Counted from the stretch's first letter, positions 53,760 through 62,402 are shown. The stretch is DNA of 64,000 nucleotides from CANMXU01 sp052030545 (GCF_052030545.1 NZ_JBPDIH010000007.1:1-64000), one strand, 5' to 3'. Program-made: numbers and translations. Notes: generated by a model from the sequence alone, not told the origin.

Positions 53760-56269
53760 CCATTTCTCCAATCCGTAACATTAAATACTATTCCGATTTA
53801 GCTAAGGAAGATTATTATCTTGATGGCGGCGAGCCCAATGGTATATGGGCAGGCAAAGCCAGTAAATTACTTGATTTGTCGGGTGATGTAGAAACTGAAA
53901 GTTATATCAATGTTATGCATGGTTTTACACCAGACAAGCAATATAAGCTTTGTCAAAATGCAGGGAATGATAGACGTTATGGTTGGGACTTAACCTTTAG
54001 TGCGCCCAAGTCGGTTTCCGCTGCTTGGGCAAGAGCTAATAATGATTTGAAGCTGAAAATTCAACAAGCACACTTTAAGGGGGCTAAAGCTGCAATAGGC
54101 TTTATTGAAAATAATGCCGCAGTAACAAGGCGAAATAAACTAGGTCTTTTACGTGAAAAAGTAACAGGCTTAGTTTCTGCAACCTTTGAACATGCGACTA
54201 GTCGAGCACAAGATCCTCAACTCCATTCACATTGCTTAGTGGCTAATGCGGCACCGCGTGAGGATGGTAGTTGGGGAACCCTTGAAAGCCGAGATTTGTA
54301 CCTGTGGCATAAAGCCGCAGGTACACTTTATCGTGCTGAATTGGCCGCACAACTTAGAGAGTTAGGTTTTGAAATAGAAAAAGATGGTGATGCTTTTAAG
54401 TTGCCAATTGTGCCTGATGAGATTTGTACTCATTACTCAAAGCGTGGAGAAATGATTAAAGCAGAGCTAGCAAAACGAGGTAATGCTAAAAGTTGCAGTA
54501 AAAGCGGTGATATTGCCGCTTTATCGACAAGAGTTAAAAAAGAGGATGTAAATCGTCCTGCTTTATATCAACAATGGCACCAAGAACTTGAGGAACTTGG
54601 CTTTACTGAAAACGACATACTAAAAGAGTTAACACAAGAAAAAACGCTTACTTGGCTAGATGAAATTGAAAAGCCAAATCTTGAATTAACGCTAGATACA
54701 TTAGAAGAATATGTATCAAAACAAAAGTCAGTTTTCCGCATGCAAGACATTTACAAGTCGGCTGCGGAAATTGCTCAAACTTCAGGTGGTGGTGCTGAAA
54801 AAGCACAAGCTGTTGCTCAAAAGTTTATTGAGCAAAAATTTTGTATTTCATTAGGCTTAGATGAAAAGCATAACGCTTTATTTACGACTCAAGCGGTTAT
54901 TGATAATGAAAAAGCTATGATTGCAGGAGCTAAACAGCTTCGTAAGCAAAGTAAATTTATGATCGATCATCATGCTATCGATACTGCTATTTTAGCTAAG
55001 TCATTTCCTTTATCTGAAGAGCAAAAAGAAGCGGTTTTTTCAGCGTGTCAAAACAATGCTTTTGATATTATTCAGGGCAGTGCAGGGGCAGGTAAATCAG
55101 CTCTTATGGACTGCGTTGGAAATGCTTATAAAAGCTCAGGGTATAAGGTTATAGGTTGTGCTATTGCCAAATCTGCTGCAAATAATTTAGCAGACGAAGC
55201 AAATATTGAAACCTTTACTATTGCCAAGTTATTAAAAGATAAATCACTAGCTGAAAACTCAATACTCATTGTTGATGAAGCAGGGCAGGTAAGCACTAAA
55301 GACTTACGCAAACTTATTGACCTTGTTAATAGAAAGAATAGCAAGTTAATTTTAGTTGGTGAAGACAAACAGCTTGATGCTATTGAACATGGTGGAGCAT
55401 TAAAGTATTTATCACAACCTGAAATATTAGGTACCACAAGGGTAGAAACTATAAAGCGCCAACGTGAGACGTGGGCAAGGGAAGTTGTTGCTGATTTTCG
55501 TGATGGTAAAGCAGAGAAAGCCTTAAGAGTATTAGATGAAAAAGGTTTGCTGAACTTTTCTGAGGATGCAGAACAAACTAAAAATTTGTTAATTGAAAAG
55601 TGGAATCATTATCGAGTTAATAACCCTGACAAAAAGTCATTAATATTAGCGCAACGTTGGCAAGACGTGACGCAACTAAATGATAAGGTGCGTTCAATAC
55701 TGCAAGCTGAAGGTAAAATTCATAGCAAGGAATTATCAATTAAATGCTCTGTTAGCGGTAAAGCTTTTACTAATAAGTTTGCCATTGGTGAGCGTATACG
55801 CCTGACAAAAAATGATTACTCTAAAAACTTATCAAATGGTGATTTGGGCAATATTGTTGATATTCAAGCTCAAATTGATGGCAGCTATAATTTTAAAGTG
55901 AAACTAGATAACGGTAATAAAGTAATCATTAACACTGATGAATATTGTAATGACGATGGTCATTTATATATGGCCCAAGCTTATGCGATGACTGTCTACT
56001 CAAGCCAAGGGCTAACAATTGATGGTGATGTTTTTGTTTATTACACGAGTGGCATGGATAGAGCTAACACGTATGTAGCTTGCTCGAGACAAAAAGATAA
56101 TTGTCACTTGTTTGTGACCGCAAAAGAGTTAATCAATTTATCGAATGGTAAAACTAAGCAGAGTCAATTATCTCAATTTATAGGAACTACTAATATAAAT
56201 AAATTGGCAACAGAATATTTAAACGAAAAGGTCAATAAAGTAGTAATAGGGTTAGAAGTTGAATATTAA
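53753..56269 (+). CDS. MobF relaxase-helicase (TrwC/TraI family)
   Basis: The GTG start at 53753 has an AAAGGA ribosome site and gives an N terminus 'LTISPIRNIKYYSDLAKEDYY' with the Tyr pairs expected near positions 12 and 21. The relaxase HUH motif is in 'DPQLHSHCLVANA' (about residue 155). The C-terminal RecD-like helicase has Walker A 'QGSAGAGKSALMD' (about 440), Walker B 'SILIVDEAGQVS' and 'MTVYSSQGLTIDGDVFVYY'. At 838 residues it is similar to TrwC. It should nick the oriT of the element and unwind the strand. It overlaps the coupling-protein gene by 7 bp. Confidence 0.95.
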   Translation: MLTISPIRNIKYYSDLAKEDYYLDGGEPNGIWAGKASKLLDLSGDVETESYINVMHGFTPDKQYKLCQNAGNDRRYGWDLTFSAPKSVSAAWARANNDLKLKIQQAHFKGAKAAIGFIENNAAVTRRNKLGLLREKVTGLVSATFEHATSRAQDPQLHSHCLVANAAPREDGSWGTLESRDLYLWHKAAGTLYRAELAAQLRELGFEIEKDGDAFKLPIVPDEICTHYSKRGEMIKAELAKRGNAKSCSKSGDIAALSTRVKKEDVNRPALYQQWHQELEELGFTENDILKELTQEKTLTWLDEIEKPNLELTLDTLEEYVSKQKSVFRMQDIYKSAAEIAQTSGGGAEKAQAVAQKFIEQKFCISLGLDEKHNALFTTQAVIDNEKAMIAGAKQLRKQSKFMIDHHAIDTAILAKSFPLSEEQKEAVFSACQNNAFDIIQGSAGAGKSALMDCVGNAYKSSGYKVIGCAIAKSAANNLADEANIETFTIAKLLKDKSLAENSILIVDEAGQVSTKDLRKLIDLVNRKNSKLILVGEDKQLDAIEHGGALKYLSQPEILGTTRVETIKRQRETWAREVVADFRDGKAEKALRVLDEKGLLNFSEDAEQTKNLLIEKWNHYRVNNPDKKSLILAQRWQDVTQLNDKVRSILQAEGKIHSKELSIKCSVSGKAFTNKFAIGERIRLTKNDYSKNLSNGDLGNIVDIQAQIDGSYNFKVKLDNGNKVIINTDEYCNDDGHLYMAQAYAMTVYSSQGLTIDGDVFVYYTSGMDRANTYVACSRQKDNCHLFVTAKELINLSNGKTKQSQLSQFIGTTNINKLATEYLNEKVNKVVIGLEVEY

Positions 56270-56569
56270 CAGGAAGCTTAAAATACATTGATATGAATAT
56301 ACCCTAATTGGCTAAATTGGTTCAGCTGCTGTGGTCAACACAATGCATTAGAGGGACGAGTAAAAATGTTGTTACATGCTGTAATGTGTGATTAATTTTC
56401 TATGTGCATTTGTAATTGCAATAGTGTAATCTTCTTGTCGTTATTCCATGCAGTAAGTATATAGAATATTTTCTCTTTTTTATCATGATGTTGAAAGTGA
56501 TTTCTTTGGATTATTAGTTCGAAATAAGCTGTTGGAAGTTTTTCATATTTACATAGGGTAGTGTAATTA
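56270..56569. other. Intergenic region before the SIR2 gene
   Basis: 300 bp with no gene recognised; it should contain the promoter of the SIR2-STAND gene. No operator seen. Confidence 0.5.
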
Positions 56570-57493
56570 ATGCCATTAGAATTTCATCTTGAACGCTTAC
56601 TCGTTAAGCGTATTAAAAATCACAAAAACGGAACTACGTTTCTGTTTGGTGCAGCTCTTAGCCAAGCTCACAATGGTGGCGCTGGTATTCCCAATGTAGA
56701 TGGTGTACTTAATTTCATAGAGGGGTATGTGCAAAAGCAAGATGACCCTGAGGATTTGTCTGATTATCAAGAAGAGCTAAAAGCTGCAGTACCCCAAGAA
56801 AAATACCAACAGGCTTTCAAGTTTATTGCTGGTTCTTATGGCCAAAGTGCTGTCAATGAAATTGTCCGAAGTGTTGTAGAAAGCAATATAGATGACAATG
56901 GAAATCATTGTATTCCGCAAGCGGTTAAAGACTTCGTTTCAGGTGTCAAAAATAAAAATTTTCGCGTTGATAACATCGTAACAACGAACTTTGACACCTT
57001 ACTGGAAGAAGAATTTAACAACCAAGGTATCCCATACAATTCATTCAGTGTTGTTGCTGATACCCAATTACCAAATAAGATTAATGGGAACATCAATATT
57101 TATCACCTGCATGGGATCTGGAATCAAGGTGATACTATGCATACGACCAGTCAATTGCAGCAGAGTAGAGCACGTATTGAAATGTCTCTACAGAACCTTG
57201 TGGGCGATGACCTTGTTGTTATCATGGCATATGGTGGTTGGGAAGATAGTTTCACCCGTTCATTAGCAACAGTTGTCACTAACTCCAATGCCGATTATGA
57301 CCTACTTTGGAGTTTCTATGAATCTGAACCTGCTAAGATCGAGTATGAAAGACAAGATTTATTTACCACCCTTGAAGATGCAATTTCTCGTGGTCGTGTA
57401 CAGTTCTATAGCGGAATAGATTGCAATACTACGTTTGATAAGCTTTGTCAGGTCAACGGGCTTAAAAAAAAAGAGCTGAAAAGCACGAGTTAG
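56570..57493 (+). CDS. SIR2-family NADase-type domain protein (0-frame product of a split SIR2-STAND gene)
   Basis: The 307-residue frame is a SIR2_2-like domain. An N-terminal glycine-rich NAD site is in 'GTTFLFGAALSQAHNGGAGI', the catalytic Asn is in 'IVTTNFDTLLEEEF', and the active-site His is in 'NIYHLHGIWNQGD'. Both key residues are present. In defence proteins such domains cleave NAD+ when a sensor part is activated. The frame ends shortly after an A9 tract at 57464-57472. The downstream frame (-1) carries the ATPase/TPR parts and has no good start of its own. The short product alone would be a SIR2 domain without sensor. Confidence 0.85.
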   Translation: MPLEFHLERLLVKRIKNHKNGTTFLFGAALSQAHNGGAGIPNVDGVLNFIEGYVQKQDDPEDLSDYQEELKAAVPQEKYQQAFKFIAGSYGQSAVNEIVRSVVESNIDDNGNHCIPQAVKDFVSGVKNKNFRVDNIVTTNFDTLLEEEFNNQGIPYNSFSVVADTQLPNKINGNINIYHLHGIWNQGDTMHTTSQLQQSRARIEMSLQNLVGDDLVVIMAYGGWEDSFTRSLATVVTNSNADYDLLWSFYESEPAKIEYERQDLFTTLEDAISRGRVQFYSGIDCNTTFDKLCQVNGLKKKELKSTS

Positions 57494-57504
57494 AGCGTCA
57501 GCTC
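57464..57504 (+). promoter_or_regulatory. Candidate -1 frameshift signal: A9 tract followed by a stem
   Basis: Nine A's (57464-57472) fit the slippery pattern A-AAA-AAA in the zero frame. Directly after it GAGCTGA (57473-57479) can pair perfectly with TCAGCTC (57498-57504), loop 18 nt. A -1 shift gives a 1002-residue fusion. Transcript slippage on A9 is an alternative. Confidence 0.55.
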
Positions 57505-59577
57505 CAAGAAACGGTAAACTTCTATGATATAGAGGACAGGGGCTACAATCGCAATGTTCGAAAACAAACATTTCAAGACTCATTAACCTTCCTCCATGCT
57601 AGCAACGCTTTGTCTATTAGTGCTCCACTAGGTTATGGGGTTTATGACTTTATTTCATCATTTAGACATAGCCTTGATAAGCAGAGACCAATATTTTTAC
57701 GAATTGATTGCTCTGAGTCGCTCACAAAAGCTCAAGTAGAAAATCAGATTAAAACAGCGACTAATCAGCCTTTGTCTCAGCTGATCTTCCTTTTCAGCAC
57801 AAAAGCGGACGAAGAGGTGTATTTCATCATTTTTGATAACATAAAGAGCAAAATGAATGCAGACGCTCTTATGTATCTCGCCAACTTACCTGACTCGCTT
57901 CCTGAATTTGGTAAAAACATTTTTTTCATTTTTTCATCAAGTGTTACCATAAAGCAGTTCAGAAATTTTCATGTAGAGTTAGAGGCACTTACTTTGCACG
58001 AGAGTCAGCTGATTTTGAACGATAGATTTGACTGGGCACAGTTTACTCAATCGCAAGTAGCGCAGATCCATGACCGATCCGAGGGTGTAACTGATAAGCT
58101 TGAACAAATAATGGATTTCCTTGAGAATAGCTCTGTAGAAGAAGTTCTGGCTCATGATGATATCTTTGATGATGATTTTCACCTTGCTCACATTCCTAAA
58201 ACAACGCTTAACCAGATAGATATACTGTTTACTGAACCATCGAAAGAGTTGACACTGAAGATGTTAAATATTCTTTCAATTTTGAAAAGTGGAGAGACTT
58301 TAACCAATCTTACGAGAGACAAGCTGGGTGCTGGACTCAACCCTAAACATGTACAGGAATTGGTTAGGTTTGAGTTAGCCACGACTTTCAGGATTGATTC
58401 TTCGACCACCATCATCAAAATTAACCCTATCATTAAAGACTACATACTTAGCAAAATGTCTAAAGAAGATATTTTCAGAATCTCCACTGCTTACTTGAAA
58501 GTGACTGTAATTCCCACAAAGTCTGGAGTAAAACTTAGCTCACTCAATCGAAAGGTCTACCAAACTGGCTACAGCACAGAAGAAGATAATACAGGTACAT
58601 TGCTTCTTTACAATATTGAATCTTGCTTGCAGAACATGAGATACAACGAAAGAGTAGGAGATAGTAATGAGATGAACGAAAGGAGGTTAAATAAACTCCG
58701 TTTCTATAGTAGCTCTTATATTTACATACTACGTAATTCCGATCGCTATTCTGAAACGATTTCGGCTGCAGAACTATTGCTCGATACTGTCAAAGAAATC
58801 GATCAAGACAATCTATACAAGTATTACATGCATATGGCTTCAGCGTACAGGATGAAGGCAAACTATACTGAAGCAAAGAAGTATCTAGACCTCTGTGAAG
58901 AGCTATGTCCTGATGATGATAAAGGGACACTTGATACTATTTTCATTGAGCGTTTATATCTCCTTGAAAGTACGGATATTGACGCGGCGATTGCTTTCGC
59001 CAAAACACACAAAAGCGAATATCACAAGACATCAGTAGCCTTCATCTTATCCGATGTAATTCTTGCTGAAACGAAAGGTGCCGATGAACGATTTAAAACT
59101 TTAGTCAGATTGGAGAAACGTGCAAGAAAACTTAAGCATTTCACTTTAGCCAACAACATCTTGTTCACAATTAACAATGAGCGCAGCAATGTTGAAAAAA
59201 TCAAGCAACTAGATAAGGCTATCGAGTCAGATAGGAGTGGTTACAATTTCTGTCGGGCAACTATTTACAAGCATCAAGCGCTGGTGGAAAGTGGTATGTA
59301 TGATCGTATCAAAGATCAAGATATCAATGACTTATCTAATATCTATAATTACTTATTTAGGCAGAAATTCGATACACTGTTCACCAAGTGCCATAAACTA
59401 TTGTGGGATATTGCAGCCTATCGTCAGCGCCAAGATATTATCTACACGATTTATTATAAAGGTACGATTGTTTGGAGACTGAACTCAGACCTTAAAAATG
59501 AAGAAAAGTACCTTACTCTATTTCAAGATTTTGAAGCGATGACACCGCTAAATGGTTTAGCACACAAGACTGGATGA
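57466..59577 (+). CDS. STAND-like ATPase plus TPR region (-1 frame half of a SIR2-STAND protein)
   Basis: This frame is open from just after a stop at 57463. The only possible independent starts are a TTG at 57610 without an SD and an ATG at 57853 inside the ATPase, so it is probably read through from the SIR2 frame. The N-terminal part resembles a STAND/NB-ARC ATPase: 'LSISAPLGYGVYDFISSF' stands at the P-loop position but lacks the Lys-Ser/Thr pair, 'VYFIIFDNIKS' is Walker B-like, 'NIFFIFSSSVT' is sensor-like, and 'LEALTLHESQLIL' is the typical following helix. A winged-helix-like part (about 245-300 of the frame) and TPR-like helices follow ('YMHMASAYRMKANYTEAKKYLDLCEEL'). Confidence 0.72.
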   Translation, partial: KKRAEKHELERQLQETVNFYDIEDRGYNRNVRKQTFQDSLTFLHASNALSISAPLGYGVYDFISSFRHSLDKQRPIFLRIDCSESLTKAQVENQIKTATNQPLSQLIFLFSTKADEEVYFIIFDNIKSKMNADALMYLANLPDSLPEFGKNIFFIFSSSVTIKQFRNFHVELEALTLHESQLILNDRFDWAQFTQSQVAQIHDRSEGVTDKLEQIMDFLENSSVEEVLAHDDIFDDDFHLAHIPKTTLNQIDILFTEPSKELTLKMLNILSILKSGETLTNLTRDKLGAGLNPKHVQELVRFELATTFRIDSSTTIIKINPIIKDYILSKMSKEDIFRISTAYLKVTVIPTKSGVKLSSLNRKVYQTGYSTEEDNTGTLLLYNIESCLQNMRYNERVGDSNEMNERRLNKLRFYSSSYIYILRNSDRYSETISAAELLLDTVKEIDQDNLYKYYMHMASAYRMKANYTEAKKYLDLCEELCPDDDKGTLDTIFIERLYLLESTDIDAAIAFAKTHKSEYHKTSVAFILSDVILAETKGADERFKTLVRLEKRARKLKHFTLANNILFTINNERSNVEKIKQLDKAIESDRSGYNFCRATIYKHQALVESGMYDRIKDQDINDLSNIYNYLFRQKFDTLFTKCHKLLWDIAAYRQRQDIIYTIYYKGTIVWRLNSDLKNEEKYLTLFQDFEAMTPLNGLAHKTG

Positions 59578-59833
59578 TTCTGGCAGAATACTCTTTTACC
59601 TTTTTCTAGGGTGTTTTCATATTTAAATTAAGTGATAGATTATTTTTTGACTCAATTTTTCCAAACGTGCTAGGGCTAAGATCCGCAGTTCGCCAGAGCT
59701 GCTTGTCAGATTAGATAAACCTGCTCATCAAAACTTTTTGTTTTTTATCTATATAAATTTTAATGTGTAGGTGTAAGTGTGTGTTTTCTAGGTTTTTATT
59801 TTAAGTTATTGTTATTTAATGGGTTTGCTCCTG
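59578..59833. other. Right-end region of the IME
   Basis: 256 bp without a gene. It includes the arm-site-like GTGTAGGTGT at 59765-59774 and AT-rich sequence with T-runs that may end the SIR2-STAND transcript. Confidence 0.5.
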
Positions 59834-59862
59834 CGCATCATAGGTGTGTGTGAAGATAAATC
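59834..59862. repeat. attR: 29-bp direct repeat (right end of the IME)
   Basis: Identical to 47802-47830. On the minus strand it still reads as mutS codons and continues to the original start codon at 59880. Confidence 0.95.
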
Positions 59863-59880
59863 GGGTGTTGAAATAGTCAT
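59834..59880 (-). pseudogene. Stranded native 5' end of mutS
   Basis: On the minus strand from ATG at 59880 the frame reads MTISTPDLSSHTPMMR and then leaves mutS at the edge of the att core. This is the authentic MutS start, cut off from the rest by the 12-kb element. Upstream sequence (59881-59994) should contain the native mutS promoter. Confidence 0.9.
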
Positions 59881-59994
59881 GAATAAATGAGCAAAGTCTT
59901 TTAATTATTAGCAAATGCAATGGGTAATTATGCCACAGCCAAGCGAATAAAATCATCGCTAATTGTGTTTAATCACTCGATAAAATGTCGCAAT

Positions 59995-60900
59995 TTAATT
60001 TATTGCCATTGAGTTGTTAGCGAAGTTGACCCAAAGTTCGGTTCGTTGTCGTGGTAGGTCTTCTATAATTAAAGGGTTTTTCAGGTGGATAGCAGTTCTT
60101 TTTTGCGCGCTAACTTTACTGACAATATCGCCATAATAGTGATTAAATAACTGCTGAAAACTGCCGTCATTGATTGCCATTTCAAAACCAAGTGCAATAT
60201 CGCTAGCAAGTTCGTTATTGTCTTTGTTTACGTAAAACACTGACGCGGTAGGGTAATGGATTAAAACATGGGGCTCGATGGCTATTTGAAGATCTTGATG
60301 CGCATCATATTCCCAAAATACTTCTAATACTGAGCGAGGAAAATAATCAAAACGCTTCTTATTTAGCATGTGAAATAAGCCTACATAATCGCTGCCTTTT
60401 TCGACGCGAATATTGTTATGTTCAATTATTTTGGTGTCGGACCAACTGTGTAATTGTCCGGGGATATATTTTTTAAACTGTGATAGTGATGGCGCAGGTG
60501 AAAACAAATGTTCGTTGTCTTGGTGAACAAGCGGAATACGCCAGCCAAACAAACCTTTATAAATTGGATACCTAATGGGTTTTAATATTTTTTCGCGTGC
60601 CTTGGTAGCACCAGCGACGATTATATCGACATCTTCGTTATTAGCGATCATTCGAAATATGCGCAATTTAGGGACATCGACATTTTGAAATGTTAGTCGA
60701 TAGTTTTTATTTGGGGAATAACTTAGTAAATGACTAAGCAATGCGGTGCTGTAATCTTCGCGCTCGTTACCTGACATCACAATATCTTTGGCATTAGTTA
60801 TAGGGCTAACCGCAGCCGTTAATAATGTCACTAAGATACAAACATATAATCGCACAGATAATTCCTTCCAAAAAAATGAGTATGCACTATTGGTTAGCAT
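59995..60900 (-). CDS. Periplasmic substrate-binding-like protein
   Basis: The 301-residue protein has an N-terminal signal/anchor (about residues 15-37) and an SBP_bac_3-like fold. 'LRIFRMIANNEDVDIIVAGA' and 'YPIYKGLFGWRIPLVH', then 'LNKKRFDYFPRSVLEVFWEY', are typical of the stand-alone binding-protein group common in Colwellia relatives. No transport genes adjoin it. It lies upstream of the native mutS start on the same strand and its transcript may have read into mutS before the element arrived. Confidence 0.75.
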   Translation of the reverse strand: MLTNSAYSFFWKELSVRLYVCILVTLLTAAVSPITNAKDIVMSGNEREDYSTALLSHLLSYSPNKNYRLTFQNVDVPKLRIFRMIANNEDVDIIVAGATKAREKILKPIRYPIYKGLFGWRIPLVHQDNEHLFSPAPSLSQFKKYIPGQLHSWSDTKIIEHNNIRVEKGSDYVGLFHMLNKKRFDYFPRSVLEVFWEYDAHQDLQIAIEPHVLIHYPTASVFYVNKDNNELASDIALGFEMAINDGSFQQLFNHYYGDIVSKVSAQKRTAIHLKNPLIIEDLPRQRTELWVNFANNSMAIN

Positions 60901-60938
60901 CAGATCAAGCCGAGCGACTATTTAGTTGGGCGTAGGTT

Positions 60939-61252
60939 AGAGCGTGTTGATCTTTCAAGTTTGTTTTTGCAGCAGTTTGTTGGGTATTTATACAAGGCGG
61001 TGCTTTTGATGTGTGGTTATTCCACATGATAAAGCACCAACACCGTATAAATGACAACAAACGCTGTCCGAAGGATTCGGCTAAAAGCTTTTTACTCTTT
61101 GTTACCTACATGGATGCAGGTACTTAGGTTACGTCTGGAACTTGTAACCTGTGTGAGGTGTTTTGCTTAGATGACTAGGCAACAAACCTCACGCCGCGAT
61201 TAAAACGCTTTTATCTCGAACAAAATTCAAACAGCAAAGATCAACACGCTCT
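60939..61252. mobile_element. MITE-like element with 17-bp terminal inverted repeats
   Basis: AGAGCGTGTTGATCTTT at 60939-60955 is the exact reverse complement of 61236-61252. T(T)A/TAG at the borders suggests a TA-type target site. Inside, 60971-61016 and 61020-61063 form a long imperfect hairpin (GTTTGTTG…ATTTATAC…GGTGCTTT…TGTGG / CCACA…AAAGCACC…GTATAAAT…CAACAAAC). No coding frame. It shares GTTGATCTTT with the element at 23819-24079. Confidence 0.8.
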
Positions 61253-61346
61253 AGTTAAACAAATAATGATCTATGGCAAAGCATTAACCTGCGGCTACCG
61301 TTACATTAGCCGCCATTATTTAACTATCAAATTCAGCATTGCAATT

Positions 61347-62315
61347 ATGAGAGTCATTCCACAATATGCCGAAAAATTGGCTGATGGTCATCCGGTAAAA
61401 GTTTACTTTCAAGAAAGTGAATTGATTATATCAATACTTAAAGAACTACTATCGGTAGAGATAAGCGAAGATTTTCAGCAGTTCTATAACTTATTTAATC
61501 AGCTAGCCGATATTGAAAAACGCTTTGCCCGTAAAGAAAATCAATTATTTCCGTATTTAGAAAAACATGGTTGGACAGGCCCAAGTAAGGGCATGTGGGC
61601 ATTTCATGACAAAATACGTGATACATTTCGTAGCGCTCGAACAGCCATAGAGCAAAAAGATTATGATCGAGTTAATCAATTAGTCTATTTAATTACTGAT
61701 GACCTGCAAGGTTTGCTTCATATTGAAGAAGTTAGGTTATTTCCTAATGCACTTGAGCTTTTATCAGAACAAGAATGGCAAGAAATGGGTGCAGGTGATA
61801 GTGAAATTGGCTGGATGTTAGCGCACGAACCAGCGCCATATCCCGAACAAGACTATGTTCACCCAGGAGAAGATCGCCGTAAAAGACGATTACCTTTTTC
61901 GACACAAGACCTCATTAAAATGGATGAAGGCTACATGAGCACAGAGCAGCTTAATTTAATGCTGAAATTCATGCCGGTCGATCTCACTTATGTTGATGAA
62001 AATGATCATGTGATTTTTTATAACCGAGGTGAAAATCGAGTCTTCCCACGTTCGGCAGGCATTATTGGACGTGAAGTTAAATTTTGTCATCCACCTAAGT
62101 CAGTTAATGTTGTGCTTGATATTGTTGAAGCATTTAAAGCGGGCACGCAAGATAACGCTGAATTTTGGATAGACTTTAAAGATCGTAAAATTCATATTCG
62201 TTATTTTGCCATTCGAAATGAAGAAGGTGATTACAAAGGCGTTATTGAAATGTCGCAAGATATCACTGATATTTTAAAAATTGACGGTCAAAAGCGATTA
62301 CTTGAATGGCAATAG
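61347..62315 (+). CDS. Hemerythrin-like / PAS protein (DUF438 type)
   Basis: From ATG 61347 (protein begins MRVIPQYAEKLADGHPVKVY) it is 322 residues; an upstream ATG at 61266 would add 27 unrelated residues and lies only 13 bp from the MITE. The N-terminal HHE-type helical domain (about 10-150) has His/Glu residues in 'GHPVKVYFQESELII', 'RKENQLFPYLEKHGW', 'AFHDKIRD' and 'LLHIEEVRLFPNALEL', which can form a non-heme di-iron site. The C-terminal PAS domain (about 205-320) has 'MPVDLTYVDENDHVIFYN' and 'YKGVIEMSQDITDI'. An oxygen/redox sensor role is inferred. Confidence 0.82.
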   Translation: MRVIPQYAEKLADGHPVKVYFQESELIISILKELLSVEISEDFQQFYNLFNQLADIEKRFARKENQLFPYLEKHGWTGPSKGMWAFHDKIRDTFRSARTAIEQKDYDRVNQLVYLITDDLQGLLHIEEVRLFPNALELLSEQEWQEMGAGDSEIGWMLAHEPAPYPEQDYVHPGEDRRKRRLPFSTQDLIKMDEGYMSTEQLNLMLKFMPVDLTYVDENDHVIFYNRGENRVFPRSAGIIGREVKFCHPPKSVNVVLDIVEAFKAGTQDNAEFWIDFKDRKIHIRYFAIRNEEGDYKGVIEMSQDITDILKIDGQKRLLEWQ

Positions 62316-62402
62316 GCAATCTGCAGAGTTACAGCATTTATTAAGAAACTCATACTGTAACTCATACTGTACTTAACACTGTAAGTAATACTGTGTATCT
62401 CG

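Larger units (their letters stand above)
47802..59862. mobile_element. Integrative and mobilizable element (about 12.06 kb) in the 5' end of mutS
   Basis: The element is bounded by a 29-bp perfect direct repeat. Between the repeats are a tyrosine integrase at the left edge, an AlpA-like regulator, TrwA/TrwB/TrwC-like relaxosome genes, a defence-type SIR2/STAND gene at the right edge, and a secondary IS256-family insertion. No type IV secretion genes are present, so it can only move with a helper. The native mutS start is outside the right repeat, which proves insertion within mutS. The sequence GTGTAGGTGT occurs 123 bp inside the left end (47953-47962) and 60 bp inside the right end (59765-59774), possible integrase arm sites. 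Confidence 0.93.

Noticed and set aside
57610..59577. STAND/TPR half as an independent gene starting at TTG 57610
   Set aside because: No SD is present, the frame is open far upstream to the A9 tract, and the residues before 57610 look like coding sequence continuing from the SIR2 frame.
47802..59862. Calling the island a self-transmissible ICE
   Set aside because: No type IV secretion (VirB-like) genes lie between the att repeats, so it can only be mobilised by a helper.
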